From Pseudomonas sp. Ant30-3 (lineage in GTDB: Bacteria > Pseudomonadota > Gammaproteobacteria > Pseudomonadales > Pseudomonadaceae), in the NCBI RefSeq assembly GCF_000690905.1, contig NZ_JMCL01000082.1:1-58816 (forward strand): a DNA stretch of 58,816 nucleotides, written 5' to 3'. Positions 8,460 to 16,288 of this stretch are shown in pieces (position 1 is the first letter of the stretch; each line of letters starts with the position of its first letter). The notes under the pieces were generated by a model that saw only the letters and a list, made by a program, of their open reading frames with translations, did no database searches and had not been told where the DNA came from. Made by a program: the position numbers and the translations under genes.

Positions 8460-8847
8460 TGGCGGATTAAAGTTTGAGCCGCCGGACAGGAAGGAGTGTG
8501 AAGGGCTGCTGCGTTCTGCAGCGGACCGATTGGATGATGCACAAACTAGGTCTCTCTCGTTCGCGAGCCGTTTCGACCTCGCTTACAACGCTGCCCATGC
8601 ACTTGCGCTAACGTCTCTACGCCTGTGCGGCTACCGCTCGGACAAGCGATATCTGGTGTTCCAATGCCTGGCTCATACCGCTGATATTGGCAAAGTGCAG
8701 GTACGTCTGTTCGCCTTGTGCCACGAGCGAAGAAACCTTGCGGAGTACGAAGGTTACATGGATGAAGATCCGGCGTTGTTGGACCAGTTACTGGACAGTA
8801 CTGTGCAATTGATGGAGCGCGTGCAGCGTCAGATGTTGCGGCTGTGA
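8422..8847 (+). CDS. HEPN-domain protein (toxin-like partner of the MNT protein)
   Basis: A 141-residue all-helical protein of HEPN type. It contains RLFALCHERRNLAEYEG, in which R95-X5-H101 fits the loose R-X4-6-H spacing and R104-N105 matches the RN of the usual HEPN RNase motif, but the His expected after RN is replaced by the AEY segment. HEPN proteins of this size are commonly RNA-cleaving toxins held inactive by an MNT partner; whether this one is catalytic is open. The ATG at 8422 is preceded by GGAG at 8411 with eight bases spacing and lies inside the end of the MNT gene, so the two are translationally coupled. Frame and start are clear. The next gene (mdcA) begins 104 bases later behind its own candidate operator. 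Confidence 0.8.
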   Translation: MGSNENLENLLRSGGLKFEPPDRKECEGLLRSAADRLDDAQTRSLSFASRFDLAYNAAHALALTSLRLCGYRSDKRYLVFQCLAHTADIGKVQVRLFALCHERRNLAEYEGYMDEDPALLDQLLDSTVQLMERVQRQMLRL

Positions 8848-8854
8848 TGCAACC

Positions 8855-8871
8855 ATTACCCTGACCGTAAT
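8855..8871. promoter_or_regulatory. ATTAC-N7-GTAAT inverted repeat, candidate MdcR (LysR-type) box upstream of mdcA
   Basis: Perfect five-base arms separated by seven bases, 81 bases before the mdcA start. The spacing fits the interrupted-dyad architecture of LysR-type operators (T-N11-A core). Assignment to MdcR is an inference from position. Confidence 0.45.
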
Positions 8872-8951
8872 GATCCGCCTCCCAGCTTGATTGATGCCCC
8901 GATCCAACACTCCTAAGGTGACCCCCACACAGCGAACCCCGTGGAGTGGTC

Positions 8952-10622
8952 ATGACAACAACAATAACCCCCGACTCGCGATGGACCCGGCGGCGCAGCG
9001 AGAAGCAGCGGCGACTGGCGTTGGTCAAAGGGCTGGCCGACGGCGTGGTGCTGCCCACCGACAACATCCTTGCCGCACTGGAAGCGTTGATCTTGCCCGG
9101 CGACCGAGTGGTGCTGGAGGGTAACAATCAGAAGCAGGCGGATTTCCTCTCCCGCTCGCTGGCCAAAGCCGATCCGGCCAAGCTGCATGACCTGCACATG
9201 ATCATGCCCAGTGTCGGTCGCTCCGAGCACCTGGATCTGTTTGAACGCGGCATCGCCCGCAAGCTCGATTTCTCTTTCGCCGGCACCCAAAGCCTGCGCA
9301 TCAGCCAATTGCTTGAAGACGGTCTGCTGGAAATCGGCGCGATCCATACCTACATCGAGCTGTACGCGCGGTTGGTAGTGGACCTGATTCCCAATGTCGT
9401 GCTTTCAGCCGGTTTCATGGCGGACCGCGCCGGCAATATCTACACCGGCCCGAGCACCGAAGACACGCCGGCGTTGATTGAACCGGCGGCCTTCAGCGAT
9501 GGCATCGTCATCGTTCAGGTTAACCAGCTTGTGGACGACGTCACTGACCTGCCGCGCGTGGACATTCCGGCGTCCTGGGTCGATTTCGTGGTGGTGGCCG
9601 ACAAGCCGTTCTACATCGAACCGTTGTTCACTCGCGACCCACGGCACATCAAGCCGGTGCACGTATTGATGGCGATGATGGCGATTCGCGGAATCTACGA
9701 AAAACACAACGTCCAATCCCTGAACCACGGCATCGGTTTCAACACCGCCGCCATCGAACTGATCCTGCCGACCTACGGCGAATCCCTCGGCCTGAAGGGC
9801 AAAATTTGCCGCAACTGGACCCTCAATCCGCACCCGACCCTGATTCCGGCGATTGAAAGCGGCTGGGTCGAAAGCGTGCATTGTTTCGGCACCGAACTGG
9901 GCATGGAAAATTACATCGCCGCCCGGCCGGATGTGTTCTTTACCGGTCGTGACGGCTCGCTGCGGTCCAACCGGATGTTCAGCCAACTCGCCGGGCAGTA
10001 CGCGGTGGACCTGTTCATCGGCGCGACGCTGCAGGTCGACGGCGACGGCCATTCCTCAACTGTTACCCGTGGCCGTATTGCCGGTTTCGGTGGTGCGCCA
10101 AACATGGGCCACGATCCGCGCGGTCGTCGTCACGGCACTCCGGCATGGCTCGACATGCGCCACGGCGATGCGCCGGAGCCCTTGCTCGAACGCGGCAAAA
10201 AACTCGTGGTGCAAATGGTTGAGACCTTCCAGGAGGGCGGTAAACCGACCTTTGTCGAAACCCTCGACGCGGTCGAGGTGGCGAGGAAAAGCGGCATGCC
10301 GCTGGCACCGATCATGATCTACGGCGACGACGTCACGCACCTGCTGACCGAGGAAGGCATCGCCTATCTGTACAAGGCGCGCTCGCTGGAAGAACGTCAG
10401 GCGATGATCGCGGCCGTCGCCGGGGTCACCGTCATTGGCTTGCGCCACAACCCGAAAGACACCGCGCGTATGCGTCGCGAAGGCTTGATCGCATTGCCCG
10501 AAGACCTCGGCATCCGTCGCACCGACGCCACCCGTGAGCTGCTCGCGGCGAAAAGCGTGGCCGATCTGGTCGAGTGGTCCGGTGGCCTGTACAACCCGCC
10601 TGCCAAATTCAGGAGTTGGTAA
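8952..10622 (+). CDS. mdcA: Malonate decarboxylase alpha subunit (acetyl-S-ACP:malonate ACP transferase)
   Basis: First gene of the malonate-decarboxylase operon. MdcA exchanges the acetyl group on the MdcC acyl carrier protein for malonate, a CoA-transferase-like reaction in the cytoplasm. The product is 556 residues, the usual length, beginning MTTTITPDSRWTRRRSEKQ. Typical features are the Gly-rich segments of the CoA-transferase fold (FNTAAIELILPTYGESLG, SVHCFGTELGMENY) and the conserved TRGRIAGFGGAPNMGHDPRGRRHGTP block. Start ATG at 8952 follows GTGGAG; an in-frame GTG six bases upstream is less likely. The stop TAA overlaps the ATG of mdcB by one base. Transcription is probably MdcR-dependent from the 104-base upstream gap. 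Confidence 0.97.
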   Translation: MTTTITPDSRWTRRRSEKQRRLALVKGLADGVVLPTDNILAALEALILPGDRVVLEGNNQKQADFLSRSLAKADPAKLHDLHMIMPSVGRSEHLDLFERGIARKLDFSFAGTQSLRISQLLEDGLLEIGAIHTYIELYARLVVDLIPNVVLSAGFMADRAGNIYTGPSTEDTPALIEPAAFSDGIVIVQVNQLVDDVTDLPRVDIPASWVDFVVVADKPFYIEPLFTRDPRHIKPVHVLMAMMAIRGIYEKHNVQSLNHGIGFNTAAIELILPTYGESLGLKGKICRNWTLNPHPTLIPAIESGWVESVHCFGTELGMENYIAARPDVFFTGRDGSLRSNRMFSQLAGQYAVDLFIGATLQVDGDGHSSTVTRGRIAGFGGAPNMGHDPRGRRHGTPAWLDMRHGDAPEPLLERGKKLVVQMVETFQEGGKPTFVETLDAVEVARKSGMPLAPIMIYGDDVTHLLTEEGIAYLYKARSLEERQAMIAAVAGVTVIGLRHNPKDTARMRREGLIALPEDLGIRRTDATRELLAAKSVADLVEWSGGLYNPPAKFRSW

Positions 10623-11497
10623 TGCACGCATTCAACCTGCAAACCCAACCTGTGTCGCTGGCCGAACGGCTGGCGGATCTCGCGGTGGACGCGTTGATCG
10701 ACGAGGCGGATCTGTCGCCGAAACCGGCGCTGGTAGACCGTCGCGGCAATGGCGCGCATACCGATCTGCACTTGGGGCTGATGCACGCCTCGGCACTGTC
10801 GTTGTGGCCGGCGTTCAAGCAAATGGCAGACGCGGCCATTGCTTTTGGCGAAGTCGGATTACCGCTGCGTGAAGCTGTCGGCCGGATTGGCAGGGAAGGC
10901 GAATTAGCGATGCTCGCCACCACGGGCGGGGTGAATACCCATCGTGGCGCAATTTGGGCATTGGGTTTGTTGGTCACTGCTGCAGCGCTCGACTGCTCGA
11001 ATAACACGGCAGGAGCCGTGGCGTTGCGTGCCGCCCGATTGGCGCTATTGGGCGACCGCAATGCCCCGCGTCCTCTGAGCCACGGCGCGCAAGTCGCCCG
11101 GCGCTACGGCGCGCGCGGTGCTCGTGAAGAAGCCCAGCTCGGTTTCCCCGCCGTGATCCAGCGCGCGTTGCCGCAACTCAGAAGCAGCCGCGCCGCCGGT
11201 CAGGGCGAACAGAACGCCCGACTCGATGCGTTACTGGCGATCATGACCCAACTGGCCGACACCTGTGTGCTCTACCGCGCCGGTGAACAGGGCCTGCGCA
11301 CGATGCAACTGGGCGCCCGGGCCGTACTCGACGCGGGTGGCAGTGCCAGCCTTGCCGGTCGCCGCCGCTTGCATGAACTGGACGAACAATTGATCGCGTT
11401 GAATGCGTCGCCCGGCGGTGCTGCGGACTTACTCGCCGCCTGCCTGTTTCTCGACCGCATCGAGTCGGCTGACAGCCTCAATCAGGGAGCATTTTGA
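10622..11497 (+). CDS. mdcB: Triphosphoribosyl-dephospho-CoA synthase
   Basis: Makes 2'-(5''-triphosphoribosyl)-3'-dephospho-CoA from ATP and dephospho-CoA, the precursor of the prosthetic group later attached to MdcC by MdcG. The 291-residue protein belongs to the CitG/MdcB family: a helical protein with the segments VDALIDEADLSPKPALVDRRGNGAH near the N-terminus and GVNTHRGAIWALGLL in the middle, both family hallmarks. ATG at 10622 overlaps the mdcA stop and is preceded by AGGAG at 10610. The stop overlaps the mdcC start by one base (TGATG). The tight overlaps with mdcA and mdcC indicate one polycistronic message. Confidence 0.95.
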   Translation: MHAFNLQTQPVSLAERLADLAVDALIDEADLSPKPALVDRRGNGAHTDLHLGLMHASALSLWPAFKQMADAAIAFGEVGLPLREAVGRIGREGELAMLATTGGVNTHRGAIWALGLLVTAAALDCSNNTAGAVALRAARLALLGDRNAPRPLSHGAQVARRYGARGAREEAQLGFPAVIQRALPQLRSSRAAGQGEQNARLDALLAIMTQLADTCVLYRAGEQGLRTMQLGARAVLDAGGSASLAGRRRLHELDEQLIALNASPGGAADLLAACLFLDRIESADSLNQGAF

Positions 11498-11796
11498 TGG
11501 AAACCTTGTCCTTTGAATTCCCCGCCGGGCAGCCGCCCCGTGGCCGCACGCTGGTGGGCTGCGTCGGCTCGGGCGATCTGGAAGTGCTGATCGAACCGGG
11601 TCAGGCCGGCAAGCTGACCATTACCGTGCAGACCTCGGTCAATGGCAGCGAACAGCGCTGGCAGCATCTGTTTACGCGGATGTTCGACGGGCAGACGCCG
11701 CCGGCGATGGCCATTGATATCCACGATTTCGGTGCGACGCCCGGTGTGGTGCGCCTGCGTCTGGAACAAGGCTTTGAGGAGATCGGCCATGACTGA
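11497..11796 (+). CDS. mdcC: Malonate decarboxylase acyl carrier protein (delta subunit)
   Basis: Acyl carrier protein of the decarboxylase, which holds the acyl group on a phosphoribosyl-dephospho-CoA arm. It is 99 residues, the standard length, and Ser25 in GCVGSGDLEVL is at the position known to be modified in the Klebsiella protein. ATG at 11497 overlaps the mdcB stop in TGATG; a TTG three bases earlier belongs to the same frame but is less likely. The last eight bases overlap mdcD. It works with MdcA, MdcD and MdcE and is modified by MdcG and acylated by MdcH. Confidence 0.96.
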   Translation: METLSFEFPAGQPPRGRTLVGCVGSGDLEVLIEPGQAGKLTITVQTSVNGSEQRWQHLFTRMFDGQTPPAMAIDIHDFGATPGVVRLRLEQGFEEIGHD

Positions 11797-12640
11797 CAGC
11801 GCGGCGTTGTTAAACAAACACAGCTTCGTCGAACTCGGCGCGCGGCAACGGGCGAAAGCCTTGCTCGACGCAGGTACTTTCCGTGAGTTGCTCGACCCGT
11901 TTCAGCGCGTCATGTCGCCATGGCTGGCCCTTCAAGGTGTGGTGCCGCAAGCGGATGACGGCGTGGTGATCGGCAAGGGCAGTATTGGTGGGTTGCCGGT
12001 GGTGATTGCTGCCATCGAAGGTGCCTTCCAGGGCGGCAGCCTCGGTGAAGTCGGCGGGGCGAAAATCGCCGGTGCGCTGGAGCTCGCCGCCGAAGATAAC
12101 CGCAACGGCATTGCGACGCGCGCCGTGTTGCTCCTGGAAACCGGCGGCGTGCGCTTGCAGGAAGCCAACCTCGGGCTGGCAGCGATCGCCGACATCCATG
12201 CGGCAATTGTCGATCTGCGTCAGTACCAACCGGTCATCGGCGTGGTTGCCGGCAGCGTCGGCTGCTTTGGCGGCATGTCGATTGCCGCCGGATTGTGTAG
12301 TTACTTGCTGGTGACGCGGGAGGCGCGCCTGGGTCTGAACGGTCCGCAGGTTATCGAGCAGGAGGCGGGTCTTGAGGAATACGATTCCCGCGACCGCCCT
12401 TTTATCTGGAGCCTGACCGGTGGGGAACAACGTTTTGCCAGCGGCTTGGTGGATCGATATGTCGCCGATGATGTGGAGCAGATTCAGCAGCAGGTCAGTG
12501 AGCTGCTCAAGCAAGGTTTGCCTGAGCAACAGCGCAGTCGTCAGGCGGCGCATTACCTGGAACGCCTGGCGCGTCTCGACGCTGAGCCGCAAATCGAGCC
12601 GGCGATGGTCCGCGATCTATATCAAGGAGAGCGCTCATGA
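11789..12640 (+). CDS. mdcD: Malonate decarboxylase beta subunit
   Basis: Carboxyltransferase-type subunit which, together with MdcE, decarboxylates malonyl-S-ACP to acetyl-S-ACP and CO2. The 283-residue product starts MTDSAALLNKHSFVEL and has the crotonase/carboxyltransferase fold signatures GGVRLQEANLGLAAIADIH and AGSVGCFGGMSIAAGLC, the latter supplying an oxyanion-hole-like Gly-Gly pair. The ATG at 11789 overlaps mdcC by 8 bases; the open frame extends upstream through mdcC but that part is an out-of-frame reading of mdcC. The stop overlaps the mdcE start by four bases (ATGA). Family and position agree. Confidence 0.96.
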   Translation: MTDSAALLNKHSFVELGARQRAKALLDAGTFRELLDPFQRVMSPWLALQGVVPQADDGVVIGKGSIGGLPVVIAAIEGAFQGGSLGEVGGAKIAGALELAAEDNRNGIATRAVLLLETGGVRLQEANLGLAAIADIHAAIVDLRQYQPVIGVVAGSVGCFGGMSIAAGLCSYLLVTREARLGLNGPQVIEQEAGLEEYDSRDRPFIWSLTGGEQRFASGLVDRYVADDVEQIQQQVSELLKQGLPEQQRSRQAAHYLERLARLDAEPQIEPAMVRDLYQGERS

Positions 12641-13440
12641 GTTCGTATTCCCTGAGAGGTTTGCACTGGTTCAACGCATTGAGTGCGGGTGGAAAACCGG
12701 TGAACGGTTTGCCGGCTTCGCTGAGGGTCGCGGACGCAGTGCTGGGTGATCAGTCGGCCCGTTTTATTGCCGTGGTGGCGGATCCCGAAAATCGTTTCGT
12801 CCGCGCCCGCAACGGCGAGGTCGGTTTGCTCGAAGGCTGGGGATTGGCCAAAGCGGTCGATGAGGTGATCGCGGCGGACGCTGACAACTCTCACAAGCGC
12901 GCCTTGATCGCCATCGTCGATGTGCCGAGCCAGGCCTACGGTCGCCGCGAAGAAGCCCTCGGCATCCATCAGGCCTTGGCGGCTGCGGCGGACAGTTACG
13001 CCCGCGCGCGTTTGGCCGGGCATGCGGTGATTGGCCTGCTGGTGGGCAAGGCAATGTCCGGGGCGTTTCTGGCTCACGGGTATCAGGCGAATCGATTGAT
13101 TGCGTTGCGCGATCCGGGCGTGATGGTGCATGCGATGGGCAAGGCGTCGGCGGCGCGGGTGACTTTGCGTAGCGTCGAAGAGCTCGAAGCGCTGGCGGCC
13201 AGTGTGCCGCCCATGGCGTATGACATCGACAGTTATGCCAGCCTCGGCTTGCTCTGGGAGACGCTCTCGGTGGAGCAGATCGAGCAGCCGACCACGGCTG
13301 ACCTGACTCGGGTGAAGGAATGCCTGGGCCTTGCGATCAGTGATGTTGCGGTCAAAGGTCGTGACTTGAGCGGCCGTTTGGGCGCCAACAATCGCGCGGC
13401 ATCGAGCCAGGTTCGCCAACTGCTGAGAGCGCAGTGGTGA
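12637..13440 (+). CDS. mdcE: Malonate decarboxylase gamma subunit
   Basis: Second carboxyltransferase-type subunit of the MdcD-MdcE decarboxylase pair. The product is 267 residues, with the segments FIAVVADPENRFVRARNGEVGL near residue 45 and GHAVIGLLVGKAMSGAF near residue 130, typical of the gamma subunit. The ATG overlaps the mdcD stop (ATGA) and an AAGGAG-type site lies at 12624. The end overlaps mdcG by four bases (GTGA). As a complex member it is expected in the cytoplasm and in fixed stoichiometry with MdcD, which fits the translational coupling. Confidence 0.96.
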   Translation: MSSYSLRGLHWFNALSAGGKPVNGLPASLRVADAVLGDQSARFIAVVADPENRFVRARNGEVGLLEGWGLAKAVDEVIAADADNSHKRALIAIVDVPSQAYGRREEALGIHQALAAAADSYARARLAGHAVIGLLVGKAMSGAFLAHGYQANRLIALRDPGVMVHAMGKASAARVTLRSVEELEALAASVPPMAYDIDSYASLGLLWETLSVEQIEQPTTADLTRVKECLGLAISDVAVKGRDLSGRLGANNRAASSQVRQLLRAQW

Positions 13441-14054
13441 ACACTTTTCTCGCCCACGACCTGCTCTGGGGCATGACCCCGGCGCTGTTGCCGGCAGATG
13501 CGCCGGAGTGGGCGATCGAGTCGATCAGCGCCGGTCAGCCGGTGGTGGTTCGGCGCGCGCTGAGTGCATCCGGCCACATCGCTGTGGGCGTGCGTGGGCG
13601 CTTGCGTGAACAGCGCTATGCAACGGTGATGAGGGTCGATTCGGTCAAGCGATGCGTCAGGCCGGAAGAGCTTTGTCATGCTGTCATTGCTCGGGATTTG
13701 CCGGTGACGCGTGCCCTCCATCAGCTGCGGCCGATGCTCGATGGTTGCGGTTGGGTCTGGGGCGTCAGCGGCAGCGCCGGGTTCGAGTTGGCCAGTGGGT
13801 TTGCCGCCTTGCACGAGGGCAGCGATCTCGATTTGATCCTGCGTACGCCGCAACCGCTGGCACGTGCTGGGGCCCGGCAACTGCTGAGGATCCTGGACAC
13901 GGCGGAGTGTGCTGTGGACCTGCAGTTGCAAACGCCGTTCGGTGCCGTCGCCCTGCGGGAATGGGCCGGATCTGCGCGCCGCGTCTTGCTGAAAAATGCC
14001 CGCGAAGCCTGTCTGGTCACCGATCCGTGGAATCCGCAGGAGCACGCAGCGTGA
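13437..14054 (+). CDS. mdcG: Phosphoribosyl-dephospho-CoA transferase (holo-ACP synthase of malonate decarboxylase)
   Basis: Transfers the triphosphoribosyl-dephospho-CoA made by MdcB onto Ser25 of MdcC. The 205-residue protein shows the nucleotidyltransferase-like signature SAGFELASGFAALHEGSDLDLIL, with the Asp pair expected to bind metal. The chosen start is GTG at 13437, giving MNTFLAHDLLWGM and a four-base GTGA overlap with mdcE; a second GTG one codon earlier is possible. The C-terminus ARRVLLKNAREACLVTDPW is characteristic of MdcG. The stop overlaps the mdcH start by four bases (GTGA). No oddities. Confidence 0.93.
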   Translation: MNTFLAHDLLWGMTPALLPADAPEWAIESISAGQPVVVRRALSASGHIAVGVRGRLREQRYATVMRVDSVKRCVRPEELCHAVIARDLPVTRALHQLRPMLDGCGWVWGVSGSAGFELASGFAALHEGSDLDLILRTPQPLARAGARQLLRILDTAECAVDLQLQTPFGAVALREWAGSARRVLLKNAREACLVTDPWNPQEHAA

Positions 14055-14962
14055 GCAGTTTGCTGGTGTTTCCGGGCCAGGGCGCGCAGCGGCCGGGCAT
14101 GCTTCAGTGTCTGCCTCGGGAAACAGTGACTGAGGCCAGTGACGTGCTGGGTGAAGACGCATTGCTCCTCGATTCTACCGAAGCGTTGAAGTCGACGCGG
14201 GCGGTTCAACTCTGCCTGCTGATTGCCGGTGTCGCGGCGTCCCGCGAGTTACGCACGACGCCGGATTACGTCGCTGGATTATCCATCGGTGCCTATCCGG
14301 CGGCGGTGGTGGCCGGGGCCCTGGACTTCAGCGCTGCGCTGCGTCTGGTCAGCCTTCGCGGTGAATTGATGCAACAGGCGTATCCGCAGGGCTACGGCAT
14401 GACGGCGATCATCGGCCTGGATCTGGCGACCGTGGAACATTTGCTCGCGCAGGTTCACAGCGACGCAACGCCGGTGTATCTGGCCAATATCAACGCCGAC
14501 ACCCAGGTGGTAATTGCCGGCAGCGACGAAGCAATGAAAGCGGTCGCCGGTTTGGCGAAAAGCCAAGGCGCAGGTCTGGCGAAACGACTGGCGGTCAGCG
14601 TGCCATCGCACTGTCCGCTGTTGGATGAGCCGGCAGAAAAACTGGCGCAAGCCTTCGCCAATGTCCCGCTGAAGACGCCGACATTGGGTTATCTGAGCGG
14701 CAGCCGCGCTCGCCCCGTCATAGATATAGAAGCGCTGCGCGATGACCTGGCGTTCAACATGTGCCGCGTCGTCGATTGGCGCGGCACCGTGCAAAGCGCC
14801 TACGAGCGCGGCGTGCGTCTGCAGATCGAACTGCCGCCCGGCGCGGTGCTGACCGGGCTGGCGCGCCGGGTGTTCGAGCAGGGCACCGTGATTGCCTTCG
14901 ACGGTGCGCGGCTCGACACCCTGCAAGCGCTGTTGCGTGAGGAGGGAAGCCGCCAACTCTAA
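14051..14962 (+). CDS. mdcH: Malonate decarboxylase epsilon subunit (malonyl-CoA:ACP transacylase)
   Basis: FabD-like acyltransferase that charges the MdcC carrier with malonyl from malonyl-CoA to start the catalytic cycle. The 303-residue product starts at GTG 14051 (SSLLVFPGQGAQRPGM), overlapping mdcG by four bases. The active-site serine is Ser78 in AGLSIGAYPA (GxSxG), and the partner His is in SVPSHCPLL near residue 188; the FPGQGAQ loop is the family N-terminus. An open frame reaching upstream to 13652 is an alternative reading of mdcG and is not used. A 64-base gap separates it from mdcL, where the genes switch from enzyme to transporter. Confidence 0.95.
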   Translation: MSSLLVFPGQGAQRPGMLQCLPRETVTEASDVLGEDALLLDSTEALKSTRAVQLCLLIAGVAASRELRTTPDYVAGLSIGAYPAAVVAGALDFSAALRLVSLRGELMQQAYPQGYGMTAIIGLDLATVEHLLAQVHSDATPVYLANINADTQVVIAGSDEAMKAVAGLAKSQGAGLAKRLAVSVPSHCPLLDEPAEKLAQAFANVPLKTPTLGYLSGSRARPVIDIEALRDDLAFNMCRVVDWRGTVQSAYERGVRLQIELPPGAVLTGLARRVFEQGTVIAFDGARLDTLQALLREEGSRQL

Positions 14963-15026
14963 ACTCCGACTCAGGCCTTCGAACAACAAAAACAACATTC
15001 GACGATGCACTTTGAGGACTACAACA

Positions 15027-15419
15027 ATGATTATTTACGGTGTGGCATTTCTCGCCTTTTGTACCCTGGCCGGTATTTTTATTGGCGAACTGCTCGGCAA
15101 GCTGATTGGCGTGCCGGCGAACGTGGGTGGCGTCGGTATTGCGATGTTGCTGCTGATCGGGCTTGGCAGCTATCTCTACAAGACCGGCTGGCTCAAAGGC
15201 AAGACCGAGCAGGGCGTGGAGTTCTGGAGTGCGATTTACATCCCGATCGTGGTCGCCATGGCTGCGCAGCAAAACGTTTATGGAGCGCTCAAGGGTGGGC
15301 CGATGGCGATCCTGGCCGGTACGGTGGCCGTGGTCATTGCCTTCGCGTTGGTGCCGGTGCTGGTGCGCATTGGCAACAAGGCGCCAGAAACCGTCACTCC
15401 ACCAAACACAATCGGGTGA
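15027..15419 (+). CDS. mdcL: Malonate transporter subunit MadL/MdcL
   Basis: Small integral membrane subunit of the two-component malonate uptake carrier (MadL-MadM, a sodium-malonate symporter in Malonomonas). The 130-residue protein has about four hydrophobic segments: residues 1-24, 30-50, 70-90 and 95-120, with GVPANVGGVGIAMLLLIGLGSYLY between the first and second. The ATG at 15027 follows GAGG nine bases upstream. Five bases separate its stop from the mdcM ATG, so both subunits are coexpressed, and they share the operon with the decarboxylase, giving import plus breakdown of malonate. No MdcF-type single-component carrier is present here. Confidence 0.93.
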   Translation: MIIYGVAFLAFCTLAGIFIGELLGKLIGVPANVGGVGIAMLLLIGLGSYLYKTGWLKGKTEQGVEFWSAIYIPIVVAMAAQQNVYGALKGGPMAILAGTVAVVIAFALVPVLVRIGNKAPETVTPPNTIG

Positions 15420-15424
15420 TCGCC

Positions 15425-16189
15425 ATGTACGAATCGTTGATGAAGGTGATTACCGGGTACGGATTGATCAGTGGGTTTGCCATTGTCGGCGTCACCATGT
15501 GGGTGTCCTACTGGATTTCCAACACATTCACCAAAGGCCGCCTGCACGGCTCGGCCATCGCCATTCTGCTCGGCCTGCTGCTTTCTTACGTCGGGGGTGC
15601 GCTGACCGGTGGGCAAAAAGGTGTGGTCGACATTCCGCTGCTCTCGGGCATCGGCCTGCTCGGCGGCGCCATGTTGCGTGACTTCGCGATCGTCGCCACG
15701 GCCTTCGGTGTGAGTGTCGATGAACTCAAACGCGCTGGCCTCGTCGGGGTGCTGGCGCTGTTCGTCGGCGTCGGCACGTCATTCATCGCGGGCGTCTCGG
15801 TGGCCATGGCGTTTGGTTATACCGATGCGGTCAGCCTGACCACCATTGGCGCGGGCGCCGTGACCTACATCGTCGGGCCGGTGACAGGCGCGGCCATTGG
15901 TGCCAGTTCGGAAGTCATGGCGCTGTCGATTGCGGCGGGGCTGATCAAGGCGATTCTGGTAATGGTGATGACGCCATTCGTGGCGCCCATGATCGGGTTG
16001 AACAATCCGCGCAGCGCGGTGATCTTCGGTGGGTTGATGGGCACCTCCAGCGGCGTGGCCGGCGGATTGGCGGCGACGGATCCGAAACTGGTGCCCTATG
16101 GTTGCCTGACCGCAGCGTTCTACACCGCGCTCGGCTGCCTGCTCGGGCCTTCGCTGCTGTACCTGATCATGCGCGGGTTGATCGGGTAG
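15425..16189 (+). CDS. mdcM: Malonate transporter subunit MadM/MdcM
   Basis: Larger membrane subunit of the malonate carrier. It is 254 residues with roughly eight hydrophobic helices, rich in Gly/Ala, and contains the segments LLSYVGGALTGGQKGVVDIP and GPVTGAAIGASSEVMALSIAAG. The ATG at 15425 lies five bases after the mdcL stop. The open frame extends upstream through mdcL but that part is an out-of-frame reading. It is the last gene of the co-directional mdc operon; a REPIN follows 18 bases after the stop and separates it from the convergent regulator mdcR. Confidence 0.94.
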   Translation: MYESLMKVITGYGLISGFAIVGVTMWVSYWISNTFTKGRLHGSAIAILLGLLLSYVGGALTGGQKGVVDIPLLSGIGLLGGAMLRDFAIVATAFGVSVDELKRAGLVGVLALFVGVGTSFIAGVSVAMAFGYTDAVSLTTIGAGAVTYIVGPVTGAAIGASSEVMALSIAAGLIKAILVMVMTPFVAPMIGLNNPRSAVIFGGLMGTSSGVAGGLAATDPKLVPYGCLTAAFYTALGCLLGPSLLYLIMRGLIG

Positions 16190-16207
16190 GTCTCGACCGG
16201 GCGGGGG

Positions 16208-16275
16208 CCTTCGCGGGCAAGCCCGCTCCCACATTGGAATGCGTTCCCCTGTGGGAGCAAGCTTGCTCGCGAAGG
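16208..16275. repeat. REPIN (GTGGGAGCGGGCTTGCTCGCGAA class) between mdcM and mdcR
   Basis: Inverted arms CCTTCGCGGGCAAGCCCGC and AGCAAGCTTGCTCGCGAAGG with a short centre, lying between convergent genes. The arms have diverged (CGGG versus CGAG), so it is an older copy. Confidence 0.9.
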
Positions 16276-16288
16276 GCGCGACACGGTC

